DNA from: Bradyrhizobium agreste
Lineage (GTDB): Bacteria > Pseudomonadota > Alphaproteobacteria > Rhizobiales > Xanthobacteraceae
Length of the DNA: 64,000 bases
Direction: 5' to 3'
NCBI RefSeq assembly: GCF_016031625.1
Contig: NZ_JACCHP010000009.1
Span: 124,001 to 188,000 of the forward strand
Of this stretch, positions 10,460 to 20,201 are shown in pieces. The position numbers and the translations under genes are program-made. The notes below the pieces were generated by a model. That model ran no database searches, had not been told where the DNA came from, and was given only the letters and a program-made list of their open reading frames with translations. The stretch's first letter is position 1. Each line of letters opens with the position of its first letter.

Positions 10460-11026
10460 GTGAGCAAGGACGAATTCCTCGCCCTCGCGCTACGCAATCC
10501 GGTCAACGCCGCGATCCTCGACGAGCTGCACCGGCTCGCGCTGCCGGATGCATGGCTGGTGTCGGGATGTCTGGTGCAGACGGTCTGGAACGCGCTCACG
10601 GGGCGCCCGATCGACCACGGCATCGCCGATTACGATGTGTTCTATTTCGACCCCGACACATCGTGGGAGGCCGAGGACGCGGTGATCCGCGATGTATCTG
10701 ACCGGCTCGGCCATCTCGGCGTCAAGGTCGAGACCCGCAACCAGGCGCGGGTGCATCTTTGGTATCCCGGCAAGCACGGCCTGCCCTACCCGCCCCTGAC
10801 TCGTACGACCGACGGCATCGACCGCTTCCTGACGCAGAACACGCAAGTCGGCGTGAGACGCGCAAACAATGGCTACGAGATCTACGCACCGCGCGGGTTC
10901 GACGACATCGCAGCCCTGATCGCGCGGCCAAATCCAGGACCGAATTTTTCTGTCGCGAACTACGCGGCGAAGGCCGCGCGATGGAAGGCGCTGTGGCCGG
11001 AGATTACGGTGATCGCGGCGGAGTGA
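10460..11026 (+). CDS. Nucleotidyltransferase family protein (COG3575-like)
   Basis: A 188-residue protein with a nucleotidyltransferase-like core: a helix containing S-G-C-L-V-Q-T-V-W-N, then H-G-I-A-D-Y-D-V-F-Y-F-D, where the acidic D-Y-D/F-D pair would bind metal, and a conserved W-Y-P motif in the middle. The family is annotated as nucleotidyltransferase, but no substrate is known. It starts with GTG at 10460, 12 bases after lepB, and is probably the last gene of the tldD-lepB operon. A repeat element follows its stop. Confidence 0.82.
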   Translation: MSKDEFLALALRNPVNAAILDELHRLALPDAWLVSGCLVQTVWNALTGRPIDHGIADYDVFYFDPDTSWEAEDAVIRDVSDRLGHLGVKVETRNQARVHLWYPGKHGLPYPPLTRTTDGIDRFLTQNTQVGVRRANNGYEIYAPRGFDDIAALIARPNPGPNFSVANYAAKAARWKALWPEITVIAAE

Positions 11027-11036
11027 AGCGCCTCAC

Positions 11037-11203
11037 GCGTCCCGAACAAGCCGCATCGTGAAACGATGCGGCGCAGAGCCGGGACCCATGCGCAACAGAA
11101 TGCAATGTGGCATGAGCCCCGGCGCTGCAGCGCAGCGCTGAAGGAGCGCCGCCATAGCGCGTCGAAGACGCGCGTAAACGCGCTGATGGCGTCCGGGGCA
11201 CGA
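11037..11203. repeat. Palindromic intergenic repeat, family A copy 1
   Basis: About 165 bases in the convergent gap between the nucleotidyltransferase-like gene and the PAN-domain gene. The outer ends match the pattern CGTCCCGAACAAG ... GTCCGGGGCACGA; inside are the hairpin CCGCATCGTGAAACGATGCGG and the GCAGAGCCGGGACCCATG motif shared with copies at 29885-30018 and 61566-61706. All three copies sit at convergent gene ends, which suggests use as bidirectional terminators. Confidence 0.8.
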
Positions 11204-11212
11204 ATACGAACG

Positions 11213-11779
11213 CTACCGCACCACGCCCGACGTGAACCCCGCCTTCCTTCGCGGCGGCTTGATTTCCTTCTTCAGGAAGCAGCGCGCCTCGCGCCCGGTG
11301 TAGCCGGGGCGGGCATAGGTGAAGGCGCGGCATTTGTTGTCGGCGGTGCAGGCGGCCTTGCAGGCCTCGACGCTTTCGCCGTCCTTGAGCTCGAGATTCC
11401 GCAAGTCGCCGCCGGGGCGGTCGATCGACGTCTCGACGCCCTCGACGCGCGGCTCGATCACGCCGGCGCCGCGCACCCCGGAGATACAGCAACTTCCCGG
11501 CACGCGCGCCGGCACAGTGTTCTTCAACCAGCATACCGCCGAGCCGCCTTCGACGTCGGGATAGTTGAAGCTCCAGGAGCGGCAGCGGCGATCGCGCTCG
11601 CACAGCAGCGCGCAATCCTCGGGATCGCCCGATGTGACGGGCGTGCTGAAATAATCGCCGCCGGGCCGATCGAAGGCGGTCTGGGCAGGCGCCGGCACGC
11701 TCGCAAATACAAGCAAAAGCAGCGTGACACATGCCGCGGCGCTGGCCATGACGGCCCCGGACAGGCGGCCCTTCCCCAT
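11213..11779 (-). CDS. Secreted protein with two PAN/Apple domains
   Basis: A 188-residue exported protein with a signal peptide (hydrophobic stretch at about residues 10-28, likely cleavage after A-P-A) followed by two similar cysteine-rich modules. The first spans about residues 35-102 (F-D-R-P-G-G-D-Y, C-A-L-L-C, R-C-R-S-W-S-F, C-W-L-K, C-C-I-S-G), the second about 115-186 (I-D-R-P-G-G-D-L, C-K-A-A-C, K-C-R-A-F-T-Y, C-F-L-K, F-T-S-G). This is the PAN_4/Apple-like fold, which usually binds protein or carbohydrate. Located alone on the minus strand; the ligand is unknown. Internal duplication is visible by eye. Confidence 0.87.
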   Translation of the reverse strand: MGKGRLSGAVMASAAACVTLLLLVFASVPAPAQTAFDRPGGDYFSTPVTSGDPEDCALLCERDRRCRSWSFNYPDVEGGSAVCWLKNTVPARVPGSCCISGVRGAGVIEPRVEGVETSIDRPGGDLRNLELKDGESVEACKAACTADNKCRAFTYARPGYTGREARCFLKKEIKPPRRKAGFTSGVVR

Positions 11780-11895
11780 CGGAACAGCTTTCGAGTTATT
11801 GACGACGCTCAGTTTTTTTCAGCCGGTCATTTGATCGCCGCAAACCTGTATGGGCGATGAACGGCTGAAATCCAGGATCTCTGGGTCTCAGAGGT

Positions 11896-13266
11896 CTAGA
11901 ACGCGTATTCCGCGTAGGCTGGTTCCACCGAACCCTTCCAGGGACCGTTGAATTTGTCCAGCATTTCCTCGGCCGGCGTCCGGCCGGAATCGATGATGCG
12001 ATCGAGCGGTTCGAGATGCCGCGTTTCGTCGCGGCCGAGCTGGTCGATCCGGCCGCGCCGGCGCAGGCCGGCATGGGCCAGAACGAGGCATTCCTTGGCG
12101 ATCTCGAACAGATAGCGGTCCCTGATCCGCGCCTTGAAGCCCATGCGCGGCACGTCGTCGCGCAGCGCCTGGCGCTCATGCGAGGTCCAGTGCTTCACCA
12201 GGTCCCAGGCGGCATCGAGCGAACAATCGTCGTAGAGCAGCCCGACCCAGAACGCCGGCAGCGCCGGCAAGCGGCCCCACGGCCCGCCGTCGGAGCCGCG
12301 CATCTCGAGATAGCGCTTGAGCCGCACTTCCGGGAAGATCGTCGAGAGGTGGTTGGCCCAGTCCGACAAGGTCGGACGCTCACCGGGAAGGTTGTTGTTG
12401 CGGCCGTCGAAGAAGGCGCGGAACGAGGAGCCCGAGACGTCGATATATTCCTCGCCGCGCTTGACGAAATACATGGGCACGTCCAGCGCATAATCGACAT
12501 AGCGCTCGAACCCCATGCCGTCCTCGAACGCCCACGGCATCATGCCCGCGCGAGCGTTGTCGGTGTCGCGCCAGATCTCGGACCGGAACGAGAGGAAGCC
12601 GTTCGGCCTGCCCTCGGTGAACGGTGAATTGGCGAACAGCGCAGTCGCGACCGGTTGAAGCGCGAGCGAGACGCGCAGCTTCTTGACCATGTCGGCTTCG
12701 GAGGAGAAGTCGAGATTGGTCTGCACCGTGCAGGTCCGGTACATCATGTCGAGGCCGTATTGACCGACCTTCGGCATGTAATTGGTCATGATCTTGTAGC
12801 GGCCCTTGGGCATCACCGGGATGTCGGCGCGCGACCAGGACGGCGTCATGCCGAGCCCGAGGAAGCCGATGCCGAGCGGCGTTGCGATCTCGCGCACCTG
12901 CGCCAAGTGTGCCATCAGCTCACTCTGGGTCTGGTGCACGTTCTCGACCGGCGCACCTGACAGTTCGAACTGTCCGCCGGGCTCGAGCGAGATCGCGCCC
13001 CCCCCGGTGACGTCGTAGAGGCCGATGATGTTGCCCTGCTCCATGATCGGCTCCCAGCCGAGCAGGAGCTTCATGCCTTCGAGCAGCGCACCGATGCCGC
13101 GCGCGCCCTCGTACGGCACCGGACGATGGCCTTCGAGCGTGAACGGCGTCTTCTCGTGCTCGGTGCCCATGCGGAATTCGGACGGGTCCTTGCAGCCGGC
13201 CTCGAACCACGCAACGAGCTCGTCGCGTGATTGCAGCGGCGTCATGTCGATCTGGTCTCGCGCCAT
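11896..13266 (-). CDS. gshA: Glutamate-cysteine ligase
   Basis: A 456-residue enzyme of the plant/alphaproteobacterial GCS2 type that joins glutamate and cysteine to gamma-glutamylcysteine, the first step of glutathione synthesis. Recognisable blocks are M-G-T-E-H-E-K near residue 33, the S-L-E-P-G-G-Q-F-E-L-S-G ATP/glutamate site near 93-104, and R-T-C-T-V-Q-x-N-L-D-F in the middle. Length and colinearity with that subfamily are normal. ATG 13266. It is followed (13366-13860) on the same strand by an upstream MarR-type regulator, separated by 99 bases, which may link glutathione synthesis to a stress signal. Confidence 0.95.
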   Translation of the reverse strand: MARDQIDMTPLQSRDELVAWFEAGCKDPSEFRMGTEHEKTPFTLEGHRPVPYEGARGIGALLEGMKLLLGWEPIMEQGNIIGLYDVTGGGAISLEPGGQFELSGAPVENVHQTQSELMAHLAQVREIATPLGIGFLGLGMTPSWSRADIPVMPKGRYKIMTNYMPKVGQYGLDMMYRTCTVQTNLDFSSEADMVKKLRVSLALQPVATALFANSPFTEGRPNGFLSFRSEIWRDTDNARAGMMPWAFEDGMGFERYVDYALDVPMYFVKRGEEYIDVSGSSFRAFFDGRNNNLPGERPTLSDWANHLSTIFPEVRLKRYLEMRGSDGGPWGRLPALPAFWVGLLYDDCSLDAAWDLVKHWTSHERQALRDDVPRMGFKARIRDRYLFEIAKECLVLAHAGLRRRGRIDQLGRDETRHLEPLDRIIDSGRTPAEEMLDKFNGPWKGSVEPAYAEYAF

Positions 13267-13365
13267 ATCAAACTCTAATCAAAAGCGCTTCGACCGAACG
13301 CGCGCGGGTGACAGGGACGGCCCGCGAACCCACCGGTTGCACGGGCGAGCGGGTTTGCCGCGCGA

Positions 13366-13860
13366 TCATCGCGACGGCATGCTTTCGTTGGCGGCCGCGG
13401 GCGGCAGTTTCATCTCGCCGCACGAGCAGCCCAGGCGATCGAGCAGATTGCTGAGCTTGACGGCGTCGGCGTCCGACAGTTTCGAACCGACATATTTCTC
13501 GATCGCGGCCGAATAGGCGCCCCACATCCGCTTCTGCAGCTCGCGGCCGGCTTCGGTGATCTCGACGAACTGGCCGCGCTTGTCGATCTTGCATTCGCGC
13601 CGCGAGGCGAGACCCTCGTCGACCAGGCGGTCGATCAGGCGCGAGGTGGAATATTGCGGGATCAGCATCTGCCGCTCGAGCTCGACCGGCCGCAGCTCGC
13701 CCGAGGGCGCCCGCGACAGCTCGAGCAGCGCGTCATACCAGGCCAGCGGTGGGAAACCGGCCTTCTTCAAGTCCTGCTCGACGCAATCGAGCACGCGGCT
13801 CTGCACCCGCATCAGGCGGATCCAGGCGGCGGTTGCCTCGGTCGATGGTTTGCGTTTCAT
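13366..13860 (-). CDS. MarR family transcriptional regulator
   Basis: A 164-residue winged helix-turn-helix regulator. The DNA-binding region covers about residues 45-105, including L-E-R-Q-M-L-I-P-Q-Y-S-T-S-R-L-I-D-R-L as recognition helix and a wing with K-I-D-K-R-G-Q-F-V-E-I-T. ATG 13860 is chosen; a TTG four codons upstream is possible. A C-S-C pair near residue 153 could be redox-sensitive, which would fit its neighbour gshA, but this is inference. A strong inverted repeat directly upstream (13900-13941) is the likely auto-operator. Confidence 0.93.
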   Translation of the reverse strand: MKRKPSTEATAAWIRLMRVQSRVLDCVEQDLKKAGFPPLAWYDALLELSRAPSGELRPVELERQMLIPQYSTSRLIDRLVDEGLASRRECKIDKRGQFVEITEAGRELQKRMWGAYSAAIEKYVGSKLSDADAVKLSNLLDRLGCSCGEMKLPPAAANESMPSR

Positions 13861-13899
13861 GGTCCCGCTCAAGCTCGTCGCCCGTCTCTTACCCCATTC

Positions 13900-13941
13900 G
13901 ATGCACCTGCATCAATCTTGACTATTTCGAGCAGGTGCATC
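13900..13941. promoter_or_regulatory. Inverted-repeat operator upstream of the MarR gene
   Basis: Two perfect 11-base arms, GATGCACCTGC at 13900-13910 and GCAGGTGCATC at 13931-13941, separated by 20 bases. The left arm also extends into a small palindrome GATGCACCTGCATC (13900-13913). It starts 40 bases upstream of the regulator start and covers the expected promoter region, so MarR autoregulation is likely. On the plus strand TTGACT at 13918-13923 followed 17 bases later by CTAGTC could be a weak divergent promoter. Confidence 0.7.
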
Positions 13942-14211
13942 TAGTCGTTCTTTCGGTCGAACCAAGCGTCAGGGGAAGGAAATGCCACGAAACCGTACGG
14001 TTTCCCCGGTGTGTGCCCGCCGTCCCCAAATCGTGCTCCTGGAGGCCAGCCCCTCTATGGCCTGGTCGACGTCGGTAGCGGCGCCAGGAAGGCCGAAAAT
14101 GGTGAGGATTATCTGAAGCTGAGCCCAAGGCCCTGCGCTGGGCTTCCACGGCGGCGAGATCGTGACCGAAGCCCCGGTGATTGTCCAGATCATCGCGGGC
14201 ACGGGCACGCG
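13942..14211. other. Gap without a convincing gene; short ORF with strong ribosome site
   Basis: Between the MarR operator and the fadB terminator I see no confident gene. A 44-codon frame, ATG 13982 to TGA 14116 on the plus strand, is preceded by AGGGGAAGGA, an excellent ribosome binding site, and would be divergent from MarR under the shared operator. Its codon use is ordinary and it resembles nothing I know. Other overlapping frames in this stretch on both strands are equally open, so it could also be remains of a decayed gene. Confidence 0.35.
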
Positions 14212-14239
14212 AAAGGCCGGATCGATGATCCGGCCCTTT
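14212..14239 (-). terminator. Rho-independent terminator after fadB
   Basis: Stem GGCCGGATC / GATCCGGCC (9 bp, 3-base loop), flanked by AAA on one side and TTT on the other, 37 bases beyond the fadB stop on the minus strand. It closes the beta-oxidation operon. Confidence 0.75.
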
Positions 14240-14275
14240 GCTGTTCCCGCATAGTAGCCCAGGCTACAAACGTTC

Positions 14276-16489
14276 TCAGGCCGCCGCCTTCTTCGGCGCG
14301 AAACGGCCGTAGAAGGTCTCGCCCTTCGCCGCCATCTCCTCGAGCAGCTTCGGCGGGGTGAAGCGCGAGCCGTATTTCGCCTCCAGCTTGTGGCAGAGCT
14401 CGACGAACTTCTTCGTGCCCATGAAATCGATATAGGACAGCGTGCCCCCGGTGAACGGCGCAAAGCCGAAGCCGAGGATCGAGCCGACATCGGCTTCGCG
14501 CGGGTCGGTGATGACGTGGTCCTCGACGGTGCGTGCGGCCTCCACCGCCTGCACCACCAGGAAGCGCTGCTTCAGCTCCTCGATATCGAGCGTGTCGGGG
14601 TCGAGCTGCTTCGGCTGCAGCGCGGAAAGGCCCGGCCACAGGCTCTTCTGGCCCTTGCCCTTCTCGGGGTAATCATAGAAGCCCTTGCTGTTCTTGCGGC
14701 CGAGACGGCCCTGCTTCTCGACCATCTCCACCATCAGCTTCTTCTGCTCGGGATTGATCGCGTTGGGGCCGAGATCGGCTTCGGTCGCCTTCATGATCTT
14801 CAGACCGAGGTCGAGCGCGACCTCGTCCGAGAGCGAGAGCGGGCCGACCGGCATGCCGGCCATCTTGGCGCAGTTCTCGATCATCGCCGGCGGCACGCCT
14901 TCCAGGAACATCTCGTTGCCTTCGGCGACGTAGCGGCCGACGCAGCGATTGGCGAAGAAGCCTCTGGAATCGTTGACCACGATCGGCGTCTTGCCGATCT
15001 GGCGGACGTAGTCGAGCGCGGTCGCGAGCGCGACATCGCCGGTGTTCTTGCCGAGAATGATCTCGACCAGCATCATCTTCTCGACCGGCGAGAAGAAGTG
15101 GATGCCGATGAACTTGCCCTGGTCCTTGAAACTCTCGGCCAGCGAAGTGATCGGCAGCGTCGAGGTGTTGGAGGCAAAGATCACATCCGGCTTCAGATAG
15201 GCTTGCGCCTTCGCGAAGGTCTCCGCCTTGACCTTGCGGTCCTCGAACACGGCCTCGATCACGAGATCGACGTCCTTCAGCGCGGCGTAGTCCGCGGTGG
15301 CCGTGATGCGCGCGAGCAGCTTCTCCGCATCATCGGGCTTGGCGCGGCCCTTCTTGATCTGCTCCTCGATCACCTTCTGCGCATGCGCCTTGCCCTTGTC
15401 GGCGCTCTCCTGGTCGCGGTCGATCAGGACGACGTCGAGGCCGGCGCGGGCCGAGACATAGCCGACGCTCGCGCCCATGAAGCCGGCGCCGATCACGGCG
15501 ATCTTCTTCACCTTGGTTGCGGGCACATCCTTCGGACGGCGCGCGCCCTTGTTGAGCTCCTGCATCGACAGGAACAGGCTGCGGATCATCGCGGCTGCTT
15601 CCTTCGAACGCAGCACCGAGGTGAAATAGCGCGATTCCACGCGGAGCGCGGCGTCGATCGGCAGCTGCAGGCCCTCATAGACGCAGCTCATGATCGCCCG
15701 CGCGGCCGGATAATTGTCGTAGGTCTCGCGGCGATAGATCGCGTTGCCGGCCGGGAACATCATCATGCCCGCCTTGGAGAACACCGGACCGCCCGGGAGC
15801 TTGAAGCCCTTCTCATCCCACGGCGCGACGGCCCTGCCGCCGCCCTTGATCCAGTCCTTCGCCGCCTTGATGAGGTCGGCGGCGGGAACGATGGCGTGAA
15901 TGAGGTTCAGTGCCTTGGCCTTGTCGACCGTGACAGGATCGCCCTTGAGCAGGATCGTCATGGCGTCCTGCGGCGGCACCAGGCGCGGCACGCGCTGCGT
16001 GCCGCCGGCACCGGGGAACAGGCCGACCTTGACCTCGGGCAGGCCGAGGCGCGTCTTGGGATTTTCCGCCGCGACGCGATAGTGGCAGCACAGCGTGATC
16101 TCGAAGCCGCCGCCGAGTGCGAGGCCGTTGATCGCCGCCGCCCACGGCTTGCCTGACGTTTCGATTCCGCGCAGCACCTGCGAGAAGCGCCGGCTCTGCT
16201 CGAACAGCATCTGGTTCGCCGCGGTCTCGCCCTGCTCCTTGAAAACCTTCGCATAGGCCTGGTTCATGCCTTCGAGCATGGAGAGATCTGCTCCGGCGCA
16301 GAACGCTTCCTTGGCCGAGGTGATGACGACGCCCTTCACAGCGGCATCCGCAGTGGTCGCCGTGACGATCGCCTCGAGCTCGTTGGTCGAGGTCTCGTCG
16401 AGCACGTTCATGGAGCGGCCCGGGATGTCCCAGGTGACGAGCGCGATGCCGTCGGAATCGGTCTCAACCTTGAAGTTCTTGTACGACAT
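14276..16489 (-). CDS. fadB: Bifunctional enoyl-CoA hydratase / 3-hydroxyacyl-CoA dehydrogenase
   Basis: A 737-residue FadB/FadJ-type fatty-acid oxidation protein. The N-terminal crotonase domain (about 1-190) shows F-C-A-G-A-D-L near residue 63 and [10 protein letters not shown] near 120, the oxyanion-hole and catalytic region. The Rossmann NAD domain starts near residue 330 with A-V-I-G-A-G-F-M-G, followed by the 3-hydroxyacyl-CoA dehydrogenase C-terminal domains with a G-I-H-F-F-S-P-V catalytic histidine. It hydrates and then oxidises acyl-CoA intermediates. It lies 19 bases after the thiolase gene, in the order acd-fadA-fadB. FadB versus FadJ cannot be separated by eye. Confidence 0.94.
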   Translation of the reverse strand: MSYKNFKVETDSDGIALVTWDIPGRSMNVLDETSTNELEAIVTATTADAAVKGVVITSAKEAFCAGADLSMLEGMNQAYAKVFKEQGETAANQMLFEQSRRFSQVLRGIETSGKPWAAAINGLALGGGFEITLCCHYRVAAENPKTRLGLPEVKVGLFPGAGGTQRVPRLVPPQDAMTILLKGDPVTVDKAKALNLIHAIVPAADLIKAAKDWIKGGGRAVAPWDEKGFKLPGGPVFSKAGMMMFPAGNAIYRRETYDNYPAARAIMSCVYEGLQLPIDAALRVESRYFTSVLRSKEAAAMIRSLFLSMQELNKGARRPKDVPATKVKKIAVIGAGFMGASVGYVSARAGLDVVLIDRDQESADKGKAHAQKVIEEQIKKGRAKPDDAEKLLARITATADYAALKDVDLVIEAVFEDRKVKAETFAKAQAYLKPDVIFASNTSTLPITSLAESFKDQGKFIGIHFFSPVEKMMLVEIILGKNTGDVALATALDYVRQIGKTPIVVNDSRGFFANRCVGRYVAEGNEMFLEGVPPAMIENCAKMAGMPVGPLSLSDEVALDLGLKIMKATEADLGPNAINPEQKKLMVEMVEKQGRLGRKNSKGFYDYPEKGKGQKSLWPGLSALQPKQLDPDTLDIEELKQRFLVVQAVEAARTVEDHVITDPREADVGSILGFGFAPFTGGTLSYIDFMGTKKFVELCHKLEAKYGSRFTPPKLLEEMAAKGETFYGRFAPKKAAA

Positions 16490-16508
16490 GTTGGTTGCTC
16501 CTCAACCT

Positions 16509-17717
16509 TTAGACGCGCTCGATGATGGTCGCGGTGCCCATGCCGCCGCCGATGCACAGCGTGACGAGGGCGGTGGACTTGTTGGTGCGCTCGAGCTCGT
16601 CGAGCACGGTGCCGAGGATCATCGCGCCGGTCGCCCCGAGCGGATGGCCGAGCGCGATGGCGCCGCCATTGACGTTGATCTTGGCGTTGTCGATGTCGAA
16701 GGCCTGGATGTAGCGCAGCACGACGGAGGCGAAGGCCTCGTTGAGCTCGAACAGGTCGATGTCCGACTTCTTCATGCCCGAGCGCGCAAACAGCTTTTCA
16801 GTGACGTCGACCGGACCGGTCAGCATCATCGCGGGCTCCGAGCCGATGTTGGCAAACGCCCGGATCTTGGCACGCGGCTTCATGCCGTACTTGCTACCCG
16901 CTTCCTTGCTGCCGAGCAGCACGGCGCCGGCGCCGTCGACGATGCCGGAGGAATTGCCGGCGTGGTGCACGTAATTGACGCGCTCGATCTCCGGATGGGA
17001 CTGGATCGCAACGCCGTCGAAGCCGCCCATCTGGGCCATCATCGTGAACGACGGCTGCAGCTGCGCCAGCGACTGCATCGTCGTGTTGGGCCGCATGTGC
17101 TCATCCTTGGCGAGGATTGTGAGGCCGTTGATGTCCTTCACCGGCACCACGGACTTGTCGAAACGGCCCTCGTCCCAGGCCTTGCCGGCACGCTGCTGGC
17201 TCTGCACGGCGTAGGCATCGACGTCGTCGCGCGAGAAACCGTACTTGGTGGCGATCAGGTCGGCGGACACACCCTGCGGCATGAAGTAAGCAGGCACCGC
17301 GATCGAGGGATCCATCGGCCAGGCGCCGCCGGAGGCGCCGATGCCGACGCGGCTCATGGATTCGGCGCCGCCGCCGATCACGAGCTCATGCTGGCCGCTC
17401 ATGATCTGGGCCGCGGCGAAGTTCACGGCATCGAGACCGGAGGCGCAGAAGCGGCTGATCTGCACGCCAGGGACGGCTTCGCCGAGACCGGCCTTCAGCG
17501 CCGCGAAGCGAGCGATGTCAGAGCCGGCTTCGCCGACCGGATCGACCACGCCGAGCACGACGTCGTCGACCGAATCCTCAGGCAGGTTGTTGCGGTCCTT
17601 CAGCGCCTTCAGCGGCACGGTCGCGAGCGCGAGCGCGGTGACTTCGTGCAGCGCGCCGTCCGGCTTGCCGCGGCCGCGCGGGGTACGAACGTGGTCGTAA
17701 ATGAATGCCTCAGGCAT
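16509..17717 (-). CDS. fadA: Acetyl-CoA C-acyltransferase (thiolase)
   Basis: A 402-residue thiolase-fold enzyme that cleaves 3-ketoacyl-CoA with CoA in the last step of beta-oxidation. Catalytic residues are visible: C91 in R-F-C-A-S-G, H358 in G-H-P-L-G-A-T-G and C388 in [11 protein letters not shown] 17717 follows AGGAGG at a proper distance. It is partner to the hydratase/dehydrogenase gene downstream and the acyl-CoA dehydrogenase upstream; together they make a complete oxidation cycle. Confidence 0.95.
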   Translation of the reverse strand: MPEAFIYDHVRTPRGRGKPDGALHEVTALALATVPLKALKDRNNLPEDSVDDVVLGVVDPVGEAGSDIARFAALKAGLGEAVPGVQISRFCASGLDAVNFAAAQIMSGQHELVIGGGAESMSRVGIGASGGAWPMDPSIAVPAYFMPQGVSADLIATKYGFSRDDVDAYAVQSQQRAGKAWDEGRFDKSVVPVKDINGLTILAKDEHMRPNTTMQSLAQLQPSFTMMAQMGGFDGVAIQSHPEIERVNYVHHAGNSSGIVDGAGAVLLGSKEAGSKYGMKPRAKIRAFANIGSEPAMMLTGPVDVTEKLFARSGMKKSDIDLFELNEAFASVVLRYIQAFDIDNAKINVNGGAIALGHPLGATGAMILGTVLDELERTNKSTALVTLCIGGGMGTATIIERV

Positions 17718-17772
17718 GACGCCCTCCTGATGTGATGTTCGGTACGATTGGGAGCAGGCCGCGGAAGCAGGC

Positions 17773-19563
17773 TCAGAACGCTTCCGCCGGCAATTCCATG
17801 ATGGTGGCGCAGCCGGCCTGGATGCGCGCGAGATTGGCCGCGGTCTCCGGCAGCATCCGCTCCATGAAGAAGCGGCCGGTGACGAGCTTGGTCGAGAGAT
17901 AGGGCGTGGCCCCGCTCTCGGCAATCTTCCCTAGCGTCACCTTGGCCATCCGTGCCCACATGTAGCCGAGCGCGACGAAGCCGAAGAGATGCAGGTAATC
18001 GGTTGCGGCAGCACCCGCATTGTCGGGCTTCGCCATCGCATTCTGCATCAGCCAGGTGGTGGCCTGCTGCAGATGGCCGAGCGAGGTCGAAAGCGGGGTG
18101 ATGAAGGGCTTCAGCGCCTCGTCGCCGCCGTTCTCCTTGGCGAAGGCCATGACCTCGCCGAAGAAGGCCATGATGGCACGGCCGCCGTCGCGCGGCAGCT
18201 TGCGGCCGACGAGGTCGAGCGCCTGGATGCCGTTGGCGCCTTCATAGATCATGGCGATACGGGCATCGCGGACGAACTGCTCCATGCCCTGCTCGGCGAT
18301 GTAGCCGTGGCCGCCATACATCTGCTGCGCCTGCACCGCGTTGGCGAAACCGTAATCGGTGAGGAAGCCCTTCAGCACCGGCGTCATCAGGCCCATGTGA
18401 TCGTCGGCGGCCTGGCGGTCCTTGGGGTCTTCGGAGCGGTGAGCGACGTCGCTCTTCAGCGCGGTCCACATCACGAAGGCGCGCGCGGCCTCATTGAAGG
18501 CGCGGATCGAGAGCAGCGTGCGGCGCACGTCCGGATGCACGATGATCGGGTCGGCCTGCTTGTCCGGCTCCTTGGCGCCGGTCAGCGCGCGGCCCTGGAT
18601 GCGCTCGCGGGCATAGGCGACCGCATTCTGATAGGCGACCTCGGACTGCGCGAGGCCCTGCACGGCGACGCCGAGCCGGGCCTCGTTCATCATCACGAAC
18701 ATGCCCTGCATGCCCTTGTTCTCTTCCCCGATCAGCCAGCCGGTGGCGTTGTCGTAGTTCATCACGCAGGTGGAATTGCCGTGGATGCCCATCTTGTGCT
18801 CGATCGAGCCGCAGACGACGCCGTTGCGCTGTCCCACCGAACCGTCGGCGTTGACCAGGAATTTCGGCACCACGAACAGCGACACGCCCTTGATGCCGGC
18901 GGGCGCGCCCTCGATGCGGGCAAGCACGAGGTGGATGATGTTCTCGGCGAGGTCATGCTCGCCGGCCGAGATGAAGATCTTGGTGCCCGTGATCTTGAAG
19001 CTGCCGTCCGCCTGCCGCACCGCCTTGGTGCGGAGCATGCCGAGATCGGTGCCGCAATGCGGCTCGGTCAGGTTCATTGTGCCGGTCCATTCGCCCGCCA
19101 CCATCTTCGGCACGTAGGTCTTCTTCTGCTCCGGCGAGCCGTGCACCAGAAGCGCCGCGGTCGCGCCCATGGTGAGGCCGCCATACATCGAGAACGCCAT
19201 GTTGGCCGAGATCTGGAATTCGTTGACGGCTTGCGAGAGCGTCACCGGCAGGCCCTGACCGCCATATTCGGTCGGCGCCGACAGGCCGAGCCAGCCGCCC
19301 TCGGCGACCTGCTTGAAGGCCTCCTTGAAACCCTTCGGCGTGGTGACGCTGCCGTCGTCAGTGCGCTTGCAGCCTTCGAGATCGCCGACGCGATTGAGCG
19401 GCTGCAGCACCTCTTCGGCGAGCTTGGCGGCTTCGCCGAGAATGGCCTCGCGCACGTCACTCGACGCATCGGAGAAGCCGGCGAGGTTGTCGTAGCGATC
19501 GATCTGGAAGACGTCGTTGAGCAGGAAGTTCACGTCTTCGACAGGGGCTTTATAGATCGGCAT
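17773..19563 (-). CDS. Acyl-CoA dehydrogenase, long (596-residue) type
   Basis: A 596-residue flavoprotein of the acyl-CoA dehydrogenase superfamily that introduces the first double bond of beta-oxidation. Domains in order are N-terminal helices (to about 160), a beta middle domain beginning at [12 protein letters not shown], a helical FAD domain with the catalytic-base motif I-Y-E-G-A-N-G-I-Q near residue 440, and an extra C-terminal helical domain typical of the 590-600-residue DUF1974-like/AcdA-type members. ATG 19563 follows GGGAGAA. Operon spacing is 55 bases to fadA and 53 to the NTF2-like gene. Confidence 0.94.
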   Translation of the reverse strand: MPIYKAPVEDVNFLLNDVFQIDRYDNLAGFSDASSDVREAILGEAAKLAEEVLQPLNRVGDLEGCKRTDDGSVTTPKGFKEAFKQVAEGGWLGLSAPTEYGGQGLPVTLSQAVNEFQISANMAFSMYGGLTMGATAALLVHGSPEQKKTYVPKMVAGEWTGTMNLTEPHCGTDLGMLRTKAVRQADGSFKITGTKIFISAGEHDLAENIIHLVLARIEGAPAGIKGVSLFVVPKFLVNADGSVGQRNGVVCGSIEHKMGIHGNSTCVMNYDNATGWLIGEENKGMQGMFVMMNEARLGVAVQGLAQSEVAYQNAVAYARERIQGRALTGAKEPDKQADPIIVHPDVRRTLLSIRAFNEAARAFVMWTALKSDVAHRSEDPKDRQAADDHMGLMTPVLKGFLTDYGFANAVQAQQMYGGHGYIAEQGMEQFVRDARIAMIYEGANGIQALDLVGRKLPRDGGRAIMAFFGEVMAFAKENGGDEALKPFITPLSTSLGHLQQATTWLMQNAMAKPDNAGAAATDYLHLFGFVALGYMWARMAKVTLGKIAESGATPYLSTKLVTGRFFMERMLPETAANLARIQAGCATIMELPAEAF

Positions 19564-19616
19564 GGCGTTCTCCCGGCATGTCCTTGAAGTATTGGGGCTT
19601 GAAGGGGATGTTGGGC

Positions 19617-20003
19617 TTATGATTGGGCGGCGGCAAGCTGCTCCGCCATCAGGCGGTGCAGCATGTTGATCGCCTTGAGCGGACGCACCATCACCTTGAA
19701 GTGAGTGATGCGTCCCTCGGCATCGAAGCTGATGATGTCGACGCCGTTGATCTCGATGCCGTCGATGACATTCTTGAATTCGAGCACGGCACCATTGTCG
19801 CTGCGCCATTCACCGACATAGGTGAAGCCGGGGCCGCCGAGCACCTTCTCGGCGCTGGAGAGGTATTTGAAGGTGATGTCGCGGCCGGCTTGCGGCGTGT
19901 GCACGACGGGGCTTTCGAACACGGCATCAGGATGCAGGAGGTCCCAGAGCGCGGTGCGGTCGTGAGACTTCATGTAGGCGTACCAGGAATCGAGGCCGGT
20001 CAT
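19617..20003 (-). CDS. NTF2-like / SnoaL-like protein of the beta-oxidation operon
   Basis: A 128-residue single-domain protein with the NTF2-like fold: [11 protein letters not shown] helix, [15 protein letters not shown] strand, then [12 protein letters not shown] and [11 protein letters not shown] strands. It resembles the limonene-epoxide-hydrolase/ketosteroid-isomerase-like group. It is the first gene of the minus-strand operon, divergent from a PadR regulator. A role in handling acyl-CoA or a related hydrophobic compound is inferred from context only. Confidence 0.85.
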   Translation of the reverse strand: MTGLDSWYAYMKSHDRTALWDLLHPDAVFESPVVHTPQAGRDITFKYLSSAEKVLGGPGFTYVGEWRSDNGAVLEFKNVIDGIEINGVDIISFDAEGRITHFKVMVRPLKAINMLHRLMAEQLAAAQS

Positions 20004-20124
20004 TCTCGGGTGCCTCCCTCAAGGCCAGGGCAAAAATTACGAAAACAACCCCATGCACAGTAGCGATGAGATTGATTTCATTGGATTTTTTCAGTCGGAC
20101 TTTTTGCCCGCCTGCACGCTGCCT

Positions 20125-20163
20125 CATATGCACATTGACGCATATGCGCCGATGCGCATAAAG
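20125..20163 (+). promoter_or_regulatory. padR promoter overlapped by operator palindromes
   Basis: TTGACG at 20135-20140 and ATAAAG at 20158-20163 with 17-base spacing form a good promoter for the gene at 20202. It is covered by two inverted repeats: CATATGC (20125-20131) with GCATATG (20140-20146), and TATGCGC (20143-20149) with GCGCATA (20154-20160). PadR regulators typically bind such palindromes over their own promoter; the same site could control the divergent beta-oxidation operon. Confidence 0.7.
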
Positions 20164-20201
20164 TCAAGCAACTTGGTCAAACCCTTACAGGAAGGCCAGT
20201 C

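Noticed and set aside
14390..16156. A 588-codon plus-strand frame opposite fadB
   Set aside because: Antisense shadow; fadB has complete family motifs.
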